Assembly: GCA_002148405.1 (NCBI GenBank)
Contig: MUGG01000098.1
Coordinates: forward strand, 248,001-312,000
Origin: Alkalinema sp. CACIAM 70d
GTDB lineage: Bacteria; Cyanobacteriota; Cyanobacteriia; Leptolyngbyales; Leptolyngbyaceae
Direction: 5' to 3'
Length of the DNA: 64,000 bases
Each line of letters starts with the position of its first letter. The first letter of the stretch is position 1. This document shows, piece after piece, positions 36,258 through 45,269 of the stretch. The notes beneath the pieces are model-generated. The model was not told the DNA's origin and did no database searches. It was given only the letters and a program-made list of their open reading frames with translations. The translations under genes were made by a program, and so were the position numbers.

Positions 36258-37904
36258 ATGGTTGAACTCAATACGGCTGAACTCCTGGTTAAATGCTTAG
36301 AGAATGAAGGCGTGGAATACATCTTCGGCCTTCCCGGTGAAGAAAATTTACACGTTCTCCAAGCTCTCAAGGATTCCAGTATCCAATTCATCACCGTCCG
36401 CCATGAGCAAGGGGCGGCGTTTATGGCGGATGTCTATGGTCGTTTAACGGGCAAGGCGGGCGTATGCCTTTCGACTCTCGGGCCGGGTGCTACCAACTTG
36501 ATGACCGGAGTTGCCGATGCCAACCTCGATCGGGCCCCTTTAGTCGCCATTACTGGACAAGTCGGCACCGATCGCATGCATATCGAGTCCCACCAATATC
36601 TGGATCTAGTGGCCATGTTTGCTCCGGTCACAAAGTGGAATGCCCAAATTGTTCGTCCCGGCATCACCCCCGAAGTGGTGCGGCGGGCCTTCAAGTTTGC
36701 CCAGGCAGAAAAACCGGGCGCGGTGCATATTGATTTACCAGAAAATATCGCAGCCATGGCAGCTCCAGGCCAGCCGCTGCAAAAGCATGGACTTGAAAAA
36801 ACCTTTGCTTCCTTTCACAGTATCGAAACGGCAGCTGCGGCCATTTCCCAGGCAGAAAATCCCATTATTCTCGTCGGGAATGGGGCCATTCGTGCGGGGG
36901 CCAGTACAGCGGTTACAGAGTTCGCGCAACAGTTGAACCTGCCTGTGGCGAATACTTTTATGGGAAAAGGTGTGATTCCCTACACCTCACCCCTCACATT
37001 GTGGTCGGTGGGGTTGCAGTCCCGCGACTTCATTACCTGTGGCTTTGAACGATCGGATCTTGTGATTTGCATCGGGTATGATTTAGTGGAATACTCGCCC
37101 AAAAAATGGAATCCCGCAAGCAATATTCCCATCATTCATATTGATGCAACGTCTGCTGAAGTCGATAGCAGCTACGTTCCCATTGCAGAAGTGGTTGGCG
37201 ACATTTCCGATTCCCTTGAAGAGATTCTCAAACGGGTCGATCGTGGTGGTAAACCGGCTCCCTATGGACTAGAACTCCGCCAAGACATTGTGGCTGACTA
37301 CGAATATTACGCCCAGGATACGGAATTCCCCATTAAACCGCAGAAAATTATTTACGATCTGCGGCAAGTCATGGGGGCAGATGATATTGTCATTTCCGAT
37401 GTGGGTGCCCACAAAATGTGGATGGCACGGCATTATCACTGCGAAAAACCCAACACGTGCCTGATCTCCAATGGGTTTGCGGCGATGGGGATTGCTATTC
37501 CAGGGGCGATCGCGGCGAAGTTAGTCTATCCCGATCGCAAGGTGGTTGCAGTGTCCGGGGATGGAGGTTTTATGATGAACTGCCAGGAACTGGAAACCGC
37601 ATTACGAATTGGGACTAATTTTGTCACCCTAATTTTTAACGATGGCGGCTATGGCTTGATCGATTGGAAGCAACACAACTATTTTGGTGAAGCGCTCTTT
37701 ACTCAGTTTGGCAATCCCGATTTTGTCAAATTTGCAGAAAGTATGGGGCTTAAGGGGTACCGGGTAACAGCAACTGCCGATTTGATTCCGATTCTCAAGG
37801 AAGCCTTGGCTCAGTCGGTACCTGCGGTGATTGACTGTCCCGTGGACTACCGCGAAAATCTGAAATTCACCCAGCGATCGGGGGAAGTGGTCTGCAAAAT
37901 TTAA
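36258..37904 (+). CDS. 2-Oxoglutarate decarboxylase-like ThDP enzyme (acetolactate synthase family)
   Basis: A 548-residue thiamine diphosphate enzyme. The N-terminal domain has the catalytic Glu50 in VRHEQGAAFMADVYGR, and the ThDP site has GDGGFMMNCQELETAL then IFNDGGYG (GDG at about 434, ending in Asn). By fold it resembles acetolactate synthase catalytic subunits. In Synechococcus PCC 7002 the protein of this type, encoded beside SSADH, is the 2-oxoglutarate decarboxylase that makes succinic semialdehyde. The same neighbour here supports that role over branched-chain amino acid synthesis. A true IlvB remains the alternative. Confidence 0.88.
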   Translation: MVELNTAELLVKCLENEGVEYIFGLPGEENLHVLQALKDSSIQFITVRHEQGAAFMADVYGRLTGKAGVCLSTLGPGATNLMTGVADANLDRAPLVAITGQVGTDRMHIESHQYLDLVAMFAPVTKWNAQIVRPGITPEVVRRAFKFAQAEKPGAVHIDLPENIAAMAAPGQPLQKHGLEKTFASFHSIETAAAAISQAENPIILVGNGAIRAGASTAVTEFAQQLNLPVANTFMGKGVIPYTSPLTLWSVGLQSRDFITCGFERSDLVICIGYDLVEYSPKKWNPASNIPIIHIDATSAEVDSSYVPIAEVVGDISDSLEEILKRVDRGGKPAPYGLELRQDIVADYEYYAQDTEFPIKPQKIIYDLRQVMGADDIVISDVGAHKMWMARHYHCEKPNTCLISNGFAAMGIAIPGAIAAKLVYPDRKVVAVSGDGGFMMNCQELETALRIGTNFVTLIFNDGGYGLIDWKQHNYFGEALFTQFGNPDFVKFAESMGLKGYRVTATADLIPILKEALAQSVPAVIDCPVDYRENLKFTQRSGEVVCKI

Positions 37905-38031
37905 GGGCTGTCAGGGCGGGCTTTTGCGGGCGATCGTGACAAGAATCAGTGCGGAGCGGGGTGAGAACTTTTTTCCCTAGGGACTTGCATTCAGCAGTGT
38001 TTCTGCTATGATGGTAAACAGCTTTTTGGTT

Positions 38032-38103
38032 GCCGATGTAGCTCAGTGGTAGAGCACTCGATTCGTAATCGAGCGGTCGTGAGTTCAAATCTCATCATCG
38101 GCT
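38032..38103 (+). tRNA. tRNA-Thr (anticodon CGT)
   Basis: A full cloverleaf. The acceptor stem is GCCGATG (38032-38038) with CATCGGC (38096-38102), with discriminator T at 38103. The D arm is GCTC/GAGC. The anticodon arm is CTCGA-TTCGTAA-TCGAG with anticodon CGT at 38064-38066, reading ACG. The variable loop is CGGTC and the T arm is GTGAG-TTCAAAT-CTCAT. CCA is not encoded. Confidence 0.96.
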
Positions 38104-38147
38104 TTAAGTGAACCCCCTACTATATCAATCTGCTTGTCTATACTTTT

Positions 38148-38171
38148 GCTGGAAAGAAAGCTCTTTCCAGC
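38148..38171. terminator. Hairpin after tRNA-Thr, between convergent genes
   Basis: A perfect 10-bp stem GCTGGAAAGA (38148-38157) with TCTTTCCAGC (38162-38171) and a tetraloop AAGC. It lies between the tRNA and the end of the opposite-strand 425-residue protein gene. The T-tract on the plus strand is short. Confidence 0.65.
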
Positions 38172-38184
38172 CTATTTCATGTGC

Positions 38185-39462
38185 TCATTTAGTCCAATAA
38201 AACGGGAACTTAGGTCGCTGAGAAGCTTCTCCTTGAGCGACTAATGCATGCTCAACAGTTACTGTTTTTGCAGGTTCTAGAATGAAATACCCCTCGATTG
38301 CATCAGCTTCTGGGAGTACTGTAACTTGTTGTTCAAACTCAGTTGGAGTTAAATGATGAGCGGCAAGCATATCGTACTGTGCCACATAGCCCTCAAAGAC
38401 ATTGCTACGAGCAACCAGCTTTCGGAGGGATGGAATAATCATGGTCTGCTCTTTTTCCAACCCAACGCCAATATTTTTGTTGAATCCTGAACCCCCATGA
38501 AATACAGGGATCCAGCCTTTCGAGTACCAAGACTCGTCCACCTTGCGTCGCAGGTCGTCAATCCAGCTATAGTGCTTAACCTCTTCGTTCGCAAAATCTA
38601 GCCAACTCACTAACTCCGCAACAGTCACGGCATCAACAAAGTCACTGGCTAAGAATCGCTCTGGGTAAGCACCAATCAAAATGTCTTTAGCAATGCGTCG
38701 TCCCTGAGTTTGCCAAAACTGATTAGCTTCTTGGGCTTCGTGTTGAACCACATCGAACATTTTTAATTCGGCTGTACAGCGAATTTGAGCTAGCGCAGTT
38801 AGCACAAAATATTCTTCGTAGGCCATCGCAGTTTCCAGTGTCGTCGCATTCAACAACAACTCCCGATACCGCATGTTGATTTCAGTCAGGGTTGACCGTG
38901 AATTGAGCAAAATTGCCGATCGATGCTCATGGGGCGTCTTGTCCAGTTTCATCAAGGCATCCAACGCAGCAAATAATTTGGCTCGTTCACTGCTAGCCAG
39001 AAAATGCTGGATGTCTTGAATATCTTTTTGAATGCTTTTGAGCTTGTCATCAATCTTATTCAGTTTATTGTTGATTGCGACAAATCCAACAGTACTAACC
39101 ACTAACCCTAAGCCAGATAAAACAGCAGTTCCTGTGGCGACTTGGAGCACTTGTTGCGTTGTCTGAGAGAGGCTACCCACTTGGGTTGACAGTTGTGTCA
39201 GCAGGGCAGTGTTATTTTTCACTGCATCCTTTAGATCGGCCATCTGCATACTATTGATAATGCCAGGGATGAAGTTGAGCCCTGGGACAAAATTGAGAAA
39301 TTGAGAGCTGGCCGGGAGTAGATGGCGCACAATTTGCCCCGCATTTTCGGTTCCGGCTGCCCAACGAATCACACCCCCATACTGCTTATACTGGCCTGTC
39401 ATCAACCCGAATATGACATCGGGTGGGATGAGGCGAGTCACTTCCCAGCCTGGAAACACCAT
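38185..39462 (-). CDS. Unrecognised 425-residue protein with a membrane helix and coiled coil
   Basis: I cannot assign a function. The first 95 residues (FPGWEVTRLIPPDVIFGLMTGQYKQYGGVIRWA) are semi-hydrophobic and rich in Gly and Pro. Residues 85-110 form a Ser/Thr/Gln-rich heptad (NTALLTQLSTQVGSLSQ). A hydrophobic segment at about 110-132 (VLSGLGLVVSTVGFVAIN) could span a membrane. It is followed at once by a coiled coil (KLNKIDDKLKSIQKDIQDI), then a 270-residue mainly helical domain. Flexible helix, membrane segment and coiled coil together are seen in some pore-forming or membrane-acting effector proteins, but that is inference. It lies beside tRNA-Thr and upstream of Uma2 genes, so acquisition by transfer is plausible. 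Confidence 0.7.
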   Translation of the reverse strand: MVFPGWEVTRLIPPDVIFGLMTGQYKQYGGVIRWAAGTENAGQIVRHLLPASSQFLNFVPGLNFIPGIINSMQMADLKDAVKNNTALLTQLSTQVGSLSQTTQQVLQVATGTAVLSGLGLVVSTVGFVAINNKLNKIDDKLKSIQKDIQDIQHFLASSERAKLFAALDALMKLDKTPHEHRSAILLNSRSTLTEINMRYRELLLNATTLETAMAYEEYFVLTALAQIRCTAELKMFDVVQHEAQEANQFWQTQGRRIAKDILIGAYPERFLASDFVDAVTVAELVSWLDFANEEVKHYSWIDDLRRKVDESWYSKGWIPVFHGGSGFNKNIGVGLEKEQTMIIPSLRKLVARSNVFEGYVAQYDMLAAHHLTPTEFEQQVTVLPEADAIEGYFILEPAKTVTVEHALVAQGEASQRPKFPFYWTK

Positions 39463-39677
39463 ATTATTGCCCTCGAGAGTTATGAAATGCGGAACATCTA
39501 CTGAGTTCCTGCAAGCTAGTGTTCCTTGAAAGGCGCGATCTCTAACCCATCACGATTTATCAATCTGGCGACTTATGAATTGCTTGCCTCAATGACCTGA
39601 GCCACTCTTGAATCCTGCTTACTCTAAGCTTCTTCCGGTCTGGGAGAGGCTTAGAAATTGTGCTTTATCGGAAGTCC

Positions 39678-40244
39678 TTAATTTCTTCGCAAAAACTCTC
39701 CCACCTGAATCAGACAATCAGGAAATGCCAGCGGCACGATCGTCTCCTGTTCTGATAACCTTTGTTCCGAACCATAGCCCTCTAGCCCCGGTTCTCGAAA
39801 CACATACAGATACCGTTCCTGCACATCCAAAATCCAATATTCTTGAATGCTAGAACGCCCATATAGTGGAACCTTGATATCACGATCGCGCCGCAGCGGA
39901 CTATCAGCCACCTCAATCAACCAAAAAATTTCTTCCGGTCTGGGATGATGATCTTCATAGTCGAGTGGATTCAGGTGAACGATCGCCACATCCGGTTCCG
40001 GTTCCGAAAAATTATTCAACTGTACTGGGTCTTGAAATCGCAGCAATGCCCGACCTGCCAATTGATGCGACAACACCCGGTCAATCCGAGTTACTGCTGC
40101 ACTGTGCGCCGTCCCCTTTGCTGCCATTGTGTAAAGCTGTCCCTCAATCAATTCCACTCGTTCATCGGCAGCCAAAATCCCCGCTTCTACTATGCGGTGA
40201 TACTCCTGCACAGTAAGCGATCGCAGTTCAGCAGCGATCGTCAT
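39678..40244 (-). CDS. Uma2 family (DUF820) PD-(D/E)XK nuclease-fold protein
   Basis: A 188-residue member of the Uma2 family, greatly expanded in cyanobacteria, with a restriction-endonuclease-like fold and unknown role. The family frame is clear: LTVQEYHRIVEAGIL, DERVELIEGQLYTM, EPEPDVAIV (the acidic PD), then EIFWLIEVADSPLRRD with E-x-V/A, and YWILDVQERYLYVFR. An AGGAGG ribosome site upstream overlaps the end of the decayed Uma2 copy. These genes are often found in multiple mobile-looking copies, as here. Confidence 0.9.
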   Translation of the reverse strand: MTIAAELRSLTVQEYHRIVEAGILAADERVELIEGQLYTMAAKGTAHSAAVTRIDRVLSHQLAGRALLRFQDPVQLNNFSEPEPDVAIVHLNPLDYEDHHPRPEEIFWLIEVADSPLRRDRDIKVPLYGRSSIQEYWILDVQERYLYVFREPGLEGYGSEQRLSEQETIVPLAFPDCLIQVGEFLRRN

Positions 40245-40256
40245 CGTCCCACCCTC

Positions 40257-40599
40257 CTAAAAATCCCATTCTTCAAACAGTTCGGCTACCGCAATCGCAA
40301 ACCCTGGAACGATCGCCTCGCCATCTAACATTTCACTAGGACGGAGAAATCGATCTGGTTCAGGCGCGTGATAAACCAAGACATACTTTTCATCCGGATG
40401 AATTACCCAAACAAGGCGCGTATCATGGCTAAAACCCCGCCCAACCAAGAACCAATCCCACCATGTTCCATCCCTGAATTGTCTATATCCACCCATTCCC
40501 CATCGACCAATTCATAGCGCTGCCCCGCTTCGGACAACACCATGAACTCGGCATCTGTCCAGGCTTTTTGGCTGTGGATATTTCAGTGGAAATGATCAT
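40257..40599 (-). pseudogene. Decayed Uma2 family gene
   Basis: Reading the minus strand, a ribosome site AGGAGG precedes an ATG at 40599. The N-terminal Uma2 frame (AWTDAEFMVLSEAGQRYELV, then DGEWVDIDNSGMEHGG) begins only after a frameshift. It then jumps to the C-terminal Uma2 block (TRLVWVIHPDEKYVLVYH, then GEAIVPGFAIAVAELF). The middle of the fold, including the PD and E-x-K region, is missing, about 80 codons. Its stop (40257-40259) lies in the leader of the intact Uma2 gene. Both frameshift and internal deletion are visible, so it is not functional. Confidence 0.8.
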
Positions 40600-41041
40600 A
40601 GGCCCAACCTCCTGAGATTGTCCCGGATCACCACTTCTAGTTTGGCACCTTCCGCAAGCGGTGTGCGACTAAAGCCTCAAAAGAGAGTATCAATTCGCCA
40701 TCCGATTCTCCGATCGTGTTATAGCGGTAGCCCATGAATTTAGGACAGTGGTATCAAATTGATTCATCCATGCTATAGATCCGATCCCCCTAGCCCCCCT
40801 TATTAAGGGGGAACAGGAGGAAATAGGAAAAAGTTCCTAGAATTGCTATTTTTGCTTGATTGACTCAAAGTCCCCCTTATTAAGGGGGATTTAGGGGGAT
40901 CGGATGGCTGGCGAGTGAAGAGAAGATTGTCCTAATCATCTGGGCTACAGCTATATTTCCGCGATCGCGCCACTGACCCACGATCGCGCCATTTCTACAG
41001 CCCAAGGGTTGCTTTACCAGGTTGCTATCGATCTGTTTTGC
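40600..41041. other. Spacer with one inverted-repeat element
   Basis: Non-coding DNA between the decayed Uma2 copy and the 3' end of the PilP/GspC-like gene. It contains the element at about 40785-40902, listed separately. The rest shows nothing recognisable. Confidence 0.55.
40785..40902. mobile_element. MITE-like inverted-repeat element, copy E
   Basis: About 118 bp bounded by GATCCCCCTAGCCCCCCTTA on the left and, on the right, the inverse of GATCCCCCTAAATCCCCCTT. The terminal inverted repeats are about 32 bp, each arm itself containing CCCCCTTATTAAGGGGG, a palindrome. No transposase is encoded. It belongs to the family clustered at 50.6-54.0 kb but has a longer, unrelated core. Confidence 0.7.
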
Positions 41042-42259
41042 CTAAAACTTTTCGCCGACGGCGATCGTGCGGACTTCTCCATTGCGGCGAATGGTAGCCA
41101 CTGCACCATTGGTATCCACCAGCGTCCAACCGCTGGAGCCAATGTTTTCACCAATGCCGACGGTTTGTGTGACGCCGTTCGATCGGAAAATTCCTCCGGT
41201 TCCCCCAGCAGCCCCGATGAATTCCCGTTGGGGCACTGGGGCAGCGGGACGAGTTTGGGGAGTAGCGGCGGCGCGATTGGCCGATGCACCAACGGCTCCC
41301 ACCGATGCGACCGACGAACCGACAGGGGCACCATTAGGGGCAAAGCGATTCACTAGGGCTGTTAAGCGATCGAGGACTTGGTTTAATTCGTTCCGAGTCG
41401 CGTCAGGCGCTGCATTGGGAGCTGCGGGAAGTCCCGGCGTACCAGGAGCTGTTCCCGTTGCAATCGTTGGCTTCGGCAAAACAACACCCGACGTAGACCC
41501 AACTACGCCATTGGGGGTTGCAGGCACCACTACCTTCGACACAGCGGGACTCTGCACCCCTAAATTGGCGAGGGGTTGATTGGTGGCTGGGGTTTGAGCC
41601 GCCTTTTGTTCAATGGCTTCTAGAGATCGGCCTAGGTAGTCTGCAAACTTTTGATCAGCGGGACTGACGGTGGGAGCAGTGACGATGGGTTGGGTTGGGG
41701 CAGGCGGCTGACTCAGAGCTTGGACGATGCGGCTGAGAACTCCTTGGCTGGCCAACCAAATCATGACGGCGGCAAGGGCTGAGGAGGCTCCCACAAACAT
41801 TAATAGTTTTTCGGCCAAACCATAGGACGCTTTGCGCTGTTCCTGACGAACCAATTCTGTGGGGGAAAGGGGCAGTTCTAAAGCATCCTGGCTGTTCGCG
41901 ATCGCAGGGATGCTGGGCTGCTCTGGAGGAGCCATCACAAGACCGGGGCGGGCGGCTACGAAAGCTGCTAAATCTAGATTTAGGGCAGATTTAGGCGGTT
42001 CTGCCACTTTGACGGGTTCCATGGGCGGCAATAAACTGCCATCCAAAATCTGGTCAACATCGCCAAACAACTCGTCCATTAAGCTGCTGGCATACGTGTT
42101 GGACGATGGAGACGATCGATCAGCCGCCTGTTGTGTTTCAACAGGAGCGTCGATATCCGCGTTCCACGACTGTTCTAGTAGGACGTGTTCGTTATTGCGA
42201 TCGTGTGACATAGCGCTTCCACCAACCCATTCTGTCGGATTGACTCCAAGAGACTCCAA
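41042..42259 (-). CDS. Bitopic membrane protein with disordered linker and PilP/GspC-like C-terminus
   Basis: A 405-residue protein, or 389 from Met17 at 42211. Residues 1-150 are acidic and low in structure. One membrane helix follows at about 152-170 (LLMFVGASSALAAVMIWLA), then a 170-residue Pro/Ala/Thr-rich linker, then a small beta domain in the last 50 residues (VTQTVGIGENIGSSGWTLVD, then IRRNGEVRTIAVGEKF). That tail resembles the homology region of PilP and GspC pilus or secretion alignment proteins, which give a signal, a repeat and a hydrophilic GE-x-F end. The role may be in envelope or pilus assembly. This rests on architecture only. Confidence 0.65.
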   Translation of the reverse strand: MESLGVNPTEWVGGSAMSHDRNNEHVLLEQSWNADIDAPVETQQAADRSSPSSNTYASSLMDELFGDVDQILDGSLLPPMEPVKVAEPPKSALNLDLAAFVAARPGLVMAPPEQPSIPAIANSQDALELPLSPTELVRQEQRKASYGLAEKLLMFVGASSALAAVMIWLASQGVLSRIVQALSQPPAPTQPIVTAPTVSPADQKFADYLGRSLEAIEQKAAQTPATNQPLANLGVQSPAVSKVVVPATPNGVVGSTSGVVLPKPTIATGTAPGTPGLPAAPNAAPDATRNELNQVLDRLTALVNRFAPNGAPVGSSVASVGAVGASANRAAATPQTRPAAPVPQREFIGAAGGTGGIFRSNGVTQTVGIGENIGSSGWTLVDTNGAVATIRRNGEVRTIAVGEKF

Positions 42260-42579
42260 GAGATGCTTAGCAGTCTACTCGAAAAATCAAAAAACGCTAC
42301 ATATAATGTGGGACTTTTCTTAAAATCCACCTTCAGGGCGAGGGGGGAGGCAGATATAGCGGTTTCGTAGGTTTTCTTGAAGGGTTTTTAAAGGTATGCC
42401 AATCCTGGGTGTGCCAATCTTTTAAGTGGCATGTTTGGGCGTTTGGGAGGGAGAGGGGTAGGAGGGTAGGGGGATTGGGTGAATATCTTGAGAGTGTTGG
42501 GTTGTAGAAGGGGAGTAAGTCTGTGACGATCGACTCAGTGCAGATCGAGAACTTAGGAAATTAAGGGGGAACGGTCAAG
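42260..42579. other. Divergent spacer, G-rich
   Basis: A 320-bp region that holds the promoters of the flanking divergent genes. It has a G-rich tract (several GGGAGG and GGGTAGG runs at about 42446-42475). No gene or repeat is supported. Confidence 0.45.
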
Positions 42580-43101
42580 ATGAGCTACGTGATGGTGGAT
42601 GTGGAGGCGGATGGGCCGATTCCGGGGGATTATTCGATGGTTTCCTTGGGGGCAATCGTGGTGGAGCCGTCCTTGAGTCAGACTTTTTATGCGGAGTTAC
42701 GGCCAATTTCCGATCGCTGGATTCCCGAGGCTTTGCAGGTGAGTCAGTTTACCCGTGAAGCGACTTTGCTGTTTGAGGAACCTCAAGGGGTAATGGAGCG
42801 CTTTGCCCATTGGGTTGATTCGGTGAGTATTGGCCGTGCTTTTTTTATTTCTGACAACAATGGGTTTGATTGGCAGTTCGTGAATTGGTATTTCCATCAC
42901 TTTTGCGGTAGAAATCCCTTTGGGCACAGTTCTATGAATTTGGGCTCGCTGTACAAGGGGATGATGAAGGATACATTTGTGAATTTCAAGCATCTTCGTC
43001 AAACAAACCATACGCACAATGCCTTGGATGATGCTAGAGGCAATGCTGAAGCGTTGTTAAAGATGAAGGCTGAGTTAGGACTGAAAATTAGTTTGAAGTA
43101 G
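42580..43101 (+). CDS. DEDDh-type 3'-5' exonuclease family protein
   Basis: A 173-residue RNase H-fold exonuclease of the DEDD superfamily, close to the Rv2179c-like exoribonuclease group. The motifs are visible: motif I YVMVDVEADGPIPG (Asp and Glu), motif II SDNNGFDWQFVNWY (Asp) and motif III HNALDDARGNAEAL (His and Asp, the DEDDh pattern). The catalytic set is complete. Substrate (RNA or DNA) is not decided by sequence. The gene stands alone. Confidence 0.88.
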   Translation: MSYVMVDVEADGPIPGDYSMVSLGAIVVEPSLSQTFYAELRPISDRWIPEALQVSQFTREATLLFEEPQGVMERFAHWVDSVSIGRAFFISDNNGFDWQFVNWYFHHFCGRNPFGHSSMNLGSLYKGMMKDTFVNFKHLRQTNHTHNALDDARGNAEALLKMKAELGLKISLK

Positions 43102-43303
43102 AAGTTGCGTAACCACGGGCCGAGCCCTAGTTTTTATCTTCCTCTGGAAAATTGATGAATCTCTGGGTGGGCTTTGCCTCAACGCAGGCCAGCCCCACCA
43201 GCTAAAGAAATACCAAAAGACGGGCTTTCCTGATGTTCTAGTGCCATTATGGAAATATATTCATTACCTTTTATTCCACCATTGCCCAACTCAAAGGAGC
43301 CCT

Positions 43304-43768
43304 ATGTCGATCGACCTTGAACTGCCCAATATTGCCCCTGAAGATGTCTCAGGTTCTGTGAATTTGATCGAAGCGATCGAAACCGTCATCGATAGCCTGG
43401 ATACTACCAATTCAGCGATGGTCAGCCAAGGTGATAACGGCCATCTCTGGAAGTTCCAGTACGGCTCAGTCGAAGTCTTTGTGCAATTGACGGGGATTTC
43501 TGACGACGACGTATTAACCGTATGGTCTAGGATCCTGTCCCTGCCCGTAGCGAACGAAGCCGCTCTCACCCGTAAACTCTTGGAAATGAACTGGCTGAGT
43601 ACCTTCGAGGCCAGATTTGCGATCGCCGACGGCCAAGTGATTGTCATGGCTAACCGCACCGTTGCTGACATTTCTCCCGGCGAAATCTCCCGTGCCATTA
43701 CCGTCGTCGCCACGATCGCCGATGACCACGATGAAGCCCTCCTTGCCGAATTTGGGTCGGGCACCTAA
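43304..43768 (+). CDS. YbjN domain-containing protein
   Basis: A 154-residue protein with the YbjN fold, which resembles type III secretion chaperones and is found in many bacteria with unknown molecular role. Supporting features are LWKFQYGSVEVFVQL, a WSRILSLPVANEAALTRKLLEMN segment and FAIADGQVIVMANRTVADISPGEIS. An AAAGGAG site lies six bases before the ATG at 43304. The frame upstream of it is not protein-like. It is cytosolic. Confidence 0.85.
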   Translation: MSIDLELPNIAPEDVSGSVNLIEAIETVIDSLDTTNSAMVSQGDNGHLWKFQYGSVEVFVQLTGISDDDVLTVWSRILSLPVANEAALTRKLLEMNWLSTFEARFAIADGQVIVMANRTVADISPGEISRAITVVATIADDHDEALLAEFGSGT

Positions 43769-43925
43769 CTCCCCTCCAGGTATCCCAAACTTTTCATCCA
43801 AACTTCGCAGCCCAAACTTCGGAACCCAGGGAAATCAATCTGTATTCTGCTTTAGCGACTTAATTGCAGCTCAATTAAGTCGCTAATGTCGCGTCTATCA
43901 ATTTGAACGGTGGAGGAGCCATTTC

Positions 43926-44402
43926 ATGCAGCACAAACTATCTTGGAGCTACGGGCTATCAGGACTCTTAACCCTGGGGTTGGTTATCGTCCCATCGGCC
44001 CAAGCTAAGGAGTTACCCAACTGCCGCCAACCCAAAACCAACTTAGAAAAGAGTATTTGTCAGACCTCAGTGAATTGCGAGAACCCTGTGACGCAATTAG
44101 ACCTCAATTTTTGTAGTGCTTGGGAGGCAGAGGTTAGCGATCGGCAACTCAATCAAGCCTACAAGCAACTCAGAGACCAGTACCGAAAACAGAATGATCA
44201 ACATTTCAAAAAACGGGATAATTACTTGGTGAATTCCCAATTAGCTTGGATTAAATATCGCGATACCCATTGTCAATGGATTGCTAGTCGCTTTGATGGG
44301 GGAAGTGCTCAGCCCATGCTCTACAGCAGTTGTATTGGTACTGTTACGCAGCAGCGCACCAATGAGTTGAAAGAAGAACTAGATTTCGAACAAAATCATT
44401 AA
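43926..44402 (+). CDS. Secreted LprI/DUF1311-like protein
   Basis: A 158-residue exported protein with a signal peptide (hydrophobic GLSGLLTLGLVIVPSAQA) followed by a domain like the N-terminus of lysozyme inhibitor LprI. Markers are DLNFCSAWEAEVSDRQLNQAYKQL, LVNSQLAWIKYRDTHCQW and the late YSSCIGTVTQQRTNEL. Several paired Cys suggest disulfides in the periplasm. Actual lysozyme inhibition is not implied. A GGAGGAG site precedes the ATG. Confidence 0.85.
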   Translation: MQHKLSWSYGLSGLLTLGLVIVPSAQAKELPNCRQPKTNLEKSICQTSVNCENPVTQLDLNFCSAWEAEVSDRQLNQAYKQLRDQYRKQNDQHFKKRDNYLVNSQLAWIKYRDTHCQWIASRFDGGSAQPMLYSSCIGTVTQQRTNELKEELDFEQNH

Positions 44403-44460
44403 ATTACGCATAGGGGATGCAGTCTAGGTTTTCAGTCTGGATTTACAGGTTTAAGGGTCT

Positions 44461-45201
44461 ATGTCTCAAACTTGGCGATCGATTCCGCTCCTATGCGCTG
44501 ATGGCAAAACGCAAATGGCGATCGATCGCTATTTTTTAAGCCGCCATGCCTTAGGCCACCATCCCCCCGTCCTGCGGTTCTACACTTGGGCTCCTCCTGC
44601 TCTTTCCCTCGGCTACCACCAGCACAATTACCCCGAAGCGTGGCAGCACTTAACTTGGCAAGGGCAAGCGATCGACCTCGTGCGCCGACCCACGGGAGGA
44701 CGGGCCGTTTTGCACCAAGGCGATCTGACCTACGCTGTCATTGCCTCTGGGTTCGCGACCAACCGCATGGCAAGCTACCAGCAAATTTGTCACTTTCTCA
44801 TCCAAGGGCTAGCCACGATCGGGATTGAATTGCACTACGGAGCGGCTGGACGGGGCTATATCCAAAACCCCAACTGTTTCGGCACCGCAACGGCAGCGGA
44901 TTTAATCATGGCAGATGGCAGCAAACTGATTGGCAGTGCCCAAGCCCGCAAGGAAAAAGCGATTTTGCAGCATGGTTCCCTTCGCCTCACCCCCGATCGA
45001 GATTTATTCGCAACCGTTTTTGGCGAAACGGATTTGCATCTCCCGACACTCTCTCCAGAACAGCAGGACATCGATCTCGTGATCAACGCTTTAACTCAAG
45101 CTGCGATCGACGGCTTTGGCATTGATTTGATAACGCAACCCTTAACGGTTGAGGAACTCCAGGAAATACAAAAAATCACCAGTAGCGTTGAATCACTTTA
45201 A
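44461..45201 (+). CDS. Lipoate-protein ligase A family protein
   Basis: A 246-residue protein of the biotin/lipoyl ligase fold. Motifs are RRPTGGRAVLHQGDLTYAVI (the R-R-x-x-G-G-R-A-V-x-H core), the C-F-G-T substrate loop, and KLIGSAQARKEKAILQHGSL with the ligand-binding Lys. It lacks the adjoining accessory domain of E. coli LplA, so it may be an octanoyl/lipoyl transferase or amidotransferase rather than a full ligase. It is cytosolic. It follows the LprI-like gene by 58 bp, with no functional link seen. Confidence 0.85.
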   Translation: MSQTWRSIPLLCADGKTQMAIDRYFLSRHALGHHPPVLRFYTWAPPALSLGYHQHNYPEAWQHLTWQGQAIDLVRRPTGGRAVLHQGDLTYAVIASGFATNRMASYQQICHFLIQGLATIGIELHYGAAGRGYIQNPNCFGTATAADLIMADGSKLIGSAQARKEKAILQHGSLRLTPDRDLFATVFGETDLHLPTLSPEQQDIDLVINALTQAAIDGFGIDLITQPLTVEELQEIQKITSSVESL

Positions 45202-45269
45202 TCCAGCGGCTACTAGTGAAGTAGTTTCAATAAAAATGGAATCGTGACAACGCCAAGAGAATTCAACCC

